The notes below the pieces were generated by a model. The model ran no database searches, had not been told where the DNA came from, and saw nothing but the letters and a program-made list of their open reading frames with translations. Positions 60,627 to 63,900 of a stretch of DNA of 63,900 bases are shown here, piece by piece. The DNA is from Capnocytophaga sp. oral taxon 863 str. F0517. Its GTDB lineage: Bacteria > Bacteroidota > Bacteroidia > Flavobacteriales > Flavobacteriaceae. The DNA lies in contig NZ_KE992129.1 of assembly GCF_000466425.1 (NCBI RefSeq), positions 1-63,900 on the forward strand, given 5' to 3'. The position numbers and the translations under genes are program-made. Numbering within the stretch: the stretch's first letter is position 1; every line of letters begins with the position of its first letter.

Positions 60627-60654
60627 AAAAGGGCTGCCCTAAGGCAACCCTTTT
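60627..60654 (-). terminator. Terminator after atpH
   Basis: AAAAGGGCTGCC (60627-60638) pairs with GGCAACCCTTTT (60643-60654) with one mismatch, loop CTAA. On the minus strand it lies 17 bases after the atpH stop. The trailing sequence is TTTTCTTTTGC. It closes the ATP synthase transcript. Confidence 0.75.
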
Positions 60655-60670
60655 GAATATCTTACCAATA

Positions 60671-61219
60671 TTAATAAACATTCTCTCTTAGCTGTTGGTC
60701 GATACCATGGAGCCTGTGAGAAAGACTGGCATTATACTGCAAATCATCTATACGGAGTACAAAGCCCCCAATGAGATTGGGATCCACTCGGCTTTCCAAG
60801 GTAACATCCTGATGCCCGCTAAGGGCTATGGCTTTCTGAACAAATTGCTGTTTGAGCCCTTCGGATAGTTCCACAGCGGTGGTCAGGTAGGCTGTAGTTT
60901 TTTCCTTGTAGCGATTGTATTGCTGTATATATTCGCGAGCTATACTATAGAGATCCGACACACGCTTATTCTCTACCAATAGGTTAATGAGGACATTGAG
61001 TATTGCTGATCGCTGAGAGAAGACCTCCTGAAGTACCTTATGCTTGATCTCCATTCTCACAATAGGAGAGTGTAGCAAAGCCCTAAGATCAGGATTCTCA
61101 TGGATCACCTCCACCAAGGATGTCAACTCCTGGGAGAGGCTATCAGCCTCATGCTGCTCTATGCTATAGTCCAAAAGTGCTTTGGCATAGCGCTTGGCTA
61201 CTTTGCTGGAGTGTATCAT
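60671..61219 (-). CDS. atpH: ATP synthase subunit delta (OSCP)
   Basis: 182 residues, normal length for the delta subunit, which links F1 to the b-subunit stalk. It opens VAKRYAKALLDYSIEQ, the family start, and carries LLVENKRVSDLYSIAREYIQQYN near 85-108 and the C-terminal signature NLIGGFVLRIDDLQYNASLSHRL near 148. It overlaps the atpF stop by 4 bases. No atpA follows; a terminator does. Confidence 0.95.
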   Translation of the reverse strand: MIHSSKVAKRYAKALLDYSIEQHEADSLSQELTSLVEVIHENPDLRALLHSPIVRMEIKHKVLQEVFSQRSAILNVLINLLVENKRVSDLYSIAREYIQQYNRYKEKTTAYLTTAVELSEGLKQQFVQKAIALSGHQDVTLESRVDPNLIGGFVLRIDDLQYNASLSHRLHGIDQQLRENVY

Positions 61220-61707
61220 TTGATCTTAATTTCGTTCAACAAACTTTCTACAAGCTTCTCTTGTTTTACTTGTGAAGCCAGCTCTTGGGTGAGTACTTTT
61301 TTAGCTATGTCCAAGGAAAGATTCGCTATTTGTTCTTTGATCTCGGCTATGGCCATTTTCTTCTCTGTTTCTATTGATACCTTAGCATGAGCAAGGAGCT
61401 TAGAACTTGCCTCAAGGGCTTCTTCTTTGGCTTGTGCTACGATACGCTCTTTCACCTCGCGCGCTTCCTTAAGGATCGCATCACGCTCTATACGTGCTTC
61501 GGCTAAGAGTTTTTCATTATCTGCCTTGAGGTTGGCCATTTCTATCTTGGCCTGGTCGGCAGCCTCCAAGGAATGATTGATAGCATCTTCTCGCTCTTTC
61601 AAAGCCTTTAGGATAGGCTTCCACGCAAAAGCACGTAGCAAGAGCAATAAGCATACGAACACGATAAGTGTCCAAAAACTAAGACTTTCAGGATGGATGA
61701 AATTCAT
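61216..61707 (-). CDS. atpF: ATP synthase subunit b
   Basis: 163 residues; one N-terminal membrane helix (SFWTLIVFVCLLLLLRAFAW, 10-29) followed by a continuous charged coiled-coil (ALKEREDAINHSLEAADQAK onward), as expected for the b stator subunit. It lies between atpE and atpH in the same transcript. Confidence 0.95.
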   Translation of the reverse strand: MNFIHPESLSFWTLIVFVCLLLLLRAFAWKPILKALKEREDAINHSLEAADQAKIEMANLKADNEKLLAEARIERDAILKEAREVKERIVAQAKEEALEASSKLLAHAKVSIETEKKMAIAEIKEQIANLSLDIAKKVLTQELASQVKQEKLVESLLNEIKIK

Positions 61708-61764
61708 GTATTTTTATTTTTCTTTGTTGTAATGATTTTTTGAGTTCTTTAGCTTTAGAGTAAA

Positions 61765-61795
61765 ACCGTTCTGCAACCAACCGTTACAGAACGGT
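61765..61795 (-). promoter_or_regulatory. Hairpin between atpE and atpF
   Basis: ACCGTTCTG (61765-61773) pairs perfectly with CAGAACGGT (61787-61795), loop 13 bases. On the minus strand it follows the atpE stop (61813) by about 18 bases and is followed by TTTTACTC, so it is not a strong terminator. It may stabilise or attenuate mRNA after atpE, whose product is needed in more copies. Confidence 0.55.
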
Positions 61796-61812
61796 ATTTT
61801 TTTTCAAGCAGC

Positions 61813-62025
<213 letters not shown>

Positions 62026-62075
62026 TTAATGTATTAATGTTTACTTAATTTAAAACTTCCTGCTTCCTCTTGTCC

Positions 62076-63158
62076 TCAATGATGTTCCTCAGCATGATGT
62101 TCCTCCGCTACGGCTCCTCCTATGAAAAGGGCAGAGAGCAAAGTGAACACATAGGCTTGGATAAAGGCTACCAATAGCTCCAATATACTAATAAAGAGCG
62201 CAAAAGCTACTGATACGGGAGATACCAGCACTGTTTTGAAGGTGAAGATAAGTCCTATCAAGCTCAAGATGATGATATGTCCTGCGGTAATATTGGCAAA
62301 AAGTCGTATCATAAGGGAGAAAGGCTTAGTAAGCATCCCGATCACCTCTACTGGAATCATAATTGGTGCCAGCCAAGCGGGTACTCCCGGAGTGGCAAAG
62401 ATGTGTTTCCAATAGTGCCCATTCCCACTGAAGGTAGTAATAAGGAAAGTTACTACAGCCAAGGTACCGGTGAAGATAATATCATTGGTTAGAGTACCTG
62501 AGATAATAGGTACTAACCCTAAAAGATTTCCTATAAGAATAAAGAAGAAAACAGTAAGCAAATAAGGCATATAACGCCCGTATTTTGCACCTATATTAGG
62601 CTTGGCTATATCGTCACGTACAAAGACGATGAGCATCTCCAAAAGATTGGCCAGCCCCTTGGGTGCTTTAGGATTTTTTCGGTAAGAGCGTGCTACGGAA
62701 ATGAATGCCCAAACCATCAGCAGTGCAATAAGGAAGAGCAATACAACGTTCTTGGTAATGGAGAAGTCCAACGGACGAGCATTGGTCACATGTTGAGCAT
62801 CGTCATAGAAGAGATTGCCCTGCATATCTGTATAGTAGATTTGCCCATGTACACGGGTAAAATACTGACTTCCACAGCTCACCACTACTTTTCCCTCATC
62901 GTCATGATGGAATTCGCTAGAGAGGAAAGTCACCAAGCCCTGATCCGTCCACAGAATCACCGGTAAGGGAATACTCACCGCATGCCCCTTCCAATCGAAG
63001 AGGTGATAGTCGTGCGAATCGGCAATATGATGCATCACAATGCTTGTATAATCCTCTTCTTTTTCCTCTAAGGCCTCTCCCTGCTGCGCCCACATCCCAC
63101 TAAGGGGAAGTACTAACAGGCTTAGAAACAGCCACTTACTAATGATTTTTCGTATCAT
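62076..63158 (-). CDS. atpB: ATP synthase subunit a
   Basis: 360 residues, longer than in Proteobacteria because of an N-terminal signal-like helix (KWLFLSLLVLPLSGMWAQ) and a ~110-residue exported segment, as usual in Bacteroidota. The core has the membrane helices with the essential Arg in MIRLFANITAGHIIILSL (about 284-301) and LLEMLIVFVRDDIAKPNIG near 170, NLLGLVP near 209, and a His-rich tail (AEEHHAEEHH). It makes the proton channel at the c-ring. First gene of the F0 transcript. Confidence 0.95.
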   Translation of the reverse strand: MIRKIISKWLFLSLLVLPLSGMWAQQGEALEEKEEDYTSIVMHHIADSHDYHLFDWKGHAVSIPLPVILWTDQGLVTFLSSEFHHDDEGKVVVSCGSQYFTRVHGQIYYTDMQGNLFYDDAQHVTNARPLDFSITKNVVLLFLIALLMVWAFISVARSYRKNPKAPKGLANLLEMLIVFVRDDIAKPNIGAKYGRYMPYLLTVFFFILIGNLLGLVPIISGTLTNDIIFTGTLAVVTFLITTFSGNGHYWKHIFATPGVPAWLAPIMIPVEVIGMLTKPFSLMIRLFANITAGHIIILSLIGLIFTFKTVLVSPVSVAFALFISILELLVAFIQAYVFTLLSALFIGGAVAEEHHAEEHH

Positions 63159-63325
63159 CTCTCAGTAATTATTATGTCTTTGCGTTTGCTTATTTTTACA
63201 GGTACAAAGATACATTTTTATTTTTATTTTCTCTTACTTTTTTTGTTTTTTTTAAGGAGAAGACTTTATAATGACCAATAACCTAATACCCAATTAATTT
63301 ACAAAATCGCTCATCTGCATAGAAA

Positions 63326-63357
63326 AAGAGAGACTTCCAGTGGTGGAAGTCTCTCTT
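63326..63357 (-). terminator. Perfect hairpin terminator for the T9SS-secreted protein gene
   Basis: AAGAGAGACTTCCA (63326-63339) and TGGAAGTCTCTCTT (63344-63357) are a perfect 14-base stem around GTGG, followed on the minus strand by TTTTTC. It lies about 85 bases after the stop at 63442. The 63379-63441 stretch between them is gtcactagtcacttgtcatt repeat. Confidence 0.75.
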
Positions 63358-63378
63358 AGGGTTATATCCCTTTTAGTA

Positions 63379-63441
63379 GTGAGTGATTCGTCACTTGTAA
63401 CTTGTTATTAGTCACTAGTCACTTGTCATTAGTCACTATTC
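63379..63441. repeat. gtcactagtcacttgtcatt repeat
   Basis: A run of near-identical 7-14-base units (TCACTTGTAACTTGTTATTAGTCACTAGTCACTTGTCATTAGTCACT), another member of the dispersed intergenic repeat family also found at 9508, 39758, 44705, 48180, 52443, 53340 and 59335. Confidence 0.6.
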
Positions 63442-63900
63442 CTATCTATAAAGGGTAAAGTGTCCTTTGAAGGTACGGTTGTCATCCGGTTCATTTAGGC
63501 GCAATACATACCAGTAGTCTCCGGTAGGAAGCGCTTCGCCTCCGTAGGTACCATCCCACTCTTGCTTGTTGTTCAAGGTGGCTATGTGGCGTCCGTAGCG
63601 GTCGTAGATCACTACCTCTGCATTCGGATAGCTGGCTAAGTTCAGCGGTGCCCATGTATCATACTGTCCATCTCCATTCGGTGTGAAGAAGTTCGGTACT
63701 TCTACATCTACGAACTCTTTGTACAAGAATACCGAGTGACCACAGGCCTCTTTGCCGCCATTCTCCTTATTAAGCTCGCCCTTGCTGTCCTCTACATACA
63801 CACGTACTTTCTTCTCTATCTTGCCCGTATCCGGATTCTCTTCTTCATAATCGGTACGCTGTACATAGTAGGTCACCTCTTCGCCTGCCGGTACATTATC
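63442..63900 (-). CDS. C-terminal end of a T9SS-secreted protein with type-B sorting domain (runs off the right edge)
   Basis: The open minus frame runs from the window edge (DNVPAGEEVTYYVQRTDY...) to a stop at 63442; the start lies outside. The last ~85 residues form the gliding-motility-associated C-terminal (CHU_C, type-B) sorting domain: VEVPNFFTPNGDGQYDTWAP (a signature), VVIYDRYGRHIATLNNKQEWDGTYGGEALPTGDYWYVLRL, and a final GHFTLYR. Such a domain sends the protein through the type IX system, whose GldKLMN components are encoded at 25920-30608. The rest of the protein is unknown, probably large and adhesin-like. Confidence 0.9.
   Translation of the reverse strand, partial: DNVPAGEEVTYYVQRTDYEEENPDTGKIEKKVRVYVEDSKGELNKENGGKEACGHSVFLYKEFVDVEVPNFFTPNGDGQYDTWAPLNLASYPNAEVVIYDRYGRHIATLNNKQEWDGTYGGEALPTGDYWYVLRLNEPDDNRTFKGHFTLYR

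Noticed and set aside
63379-63441. Repeats resembling a CRISPR array
   Set aside because: The units are short (7-14 bases), have no regular spacers and there are no cas genes in the window.

Overview
The window reads as chromosomal DNA of a Flavobacteriia-type member of the Bacteroidota, most likely a Capnocytophaga-like gliding bacterium. The grounds are a complete gldK-gldL-gldM-gldN block (type IX secretion and gliding), a SusC/SusD pair, a C-terminal T9SS type-B sorting domain at the right edge, a type III glutamine synthetase, and many promoters of the Bacteroidota form TTTG-N19/21-TAnnTTTG, with few Shine-Dalgarno sequences. The genus is an inference; there is no rRNA or marker gene in the window to fix it.

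Layout. 1-790: 5' part of a phage terminase large subunit gene running off the left edge. 1112-9507: a MORN-repeat secreted protein, a DinB-like protein, an unknown exported protein and a SusC/SusD nutrient uptake pair. 9686-22690: a long minus-strand accessory region. It has SMI1/KNR4-like proteins, an O6-alkylguanine repair protein (Ogt), an AAA ATPase plus a small PD-(D/E)XK-like protein (candidate defence pair), an ankyrin protein, an IetAS-like AAA ATPase plus subtilisin pair, and a PrfH-RtcB ribosome repair pair preceded by a structured leader that ends in a strong terminator. The ATPase/nuclease and IetAS genes look clearly more A/T-rich than the housekeeping genes, which suggests transfer.

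22756-30608: a vWA lipoprotein, an unknown membrane protein, a decayed Crp-like fragment and gldKLMN. 30921-36453: a PAS protein and an iron-siderophore locus (TonB receptor, DUF4374 lipoprotein, esterase) that resembles XusA/XusB but has an esterase where XusC would be. 36629-54530 is mostly housekeeping: glnN, nadK, a 3'-5' exonuclease, a ParE-type toxin-antitoxin, dprA, purB, a ZIP transporter, rlmB, rluB, murB, mutL, yidD, a phosphoglycerate dehydrogenase-like gene, thyA and a trans-sulfuration enzyme. Two nearly identical ~90-nt small RNA genes, each with its own promoter and terminator, lie at 41143 and 44852.

54747-63900: a lipid A phosphoethanolamine transferase-like enzyme, a methyltransferase, a metal-linked-looking lipoprotein pair, a Roadblock/LC7-like protein, an MFS exporter, the F0-plus-delta part of ATP synthase (atpB-atpE-atpF-atpH, closed by a terminator, with no atpA/atpG following), and the C-terminal end of a T9SS-secreted protein.

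Intergenic regions repeatedly carry simple motifs of the type attaatgattaatg and gtcactagtcatt. In several convergent gaps these form near-perfect hairpins and probably serve as bidirectional terminators. Functions were assigned by reading the sequences; no database search was run.
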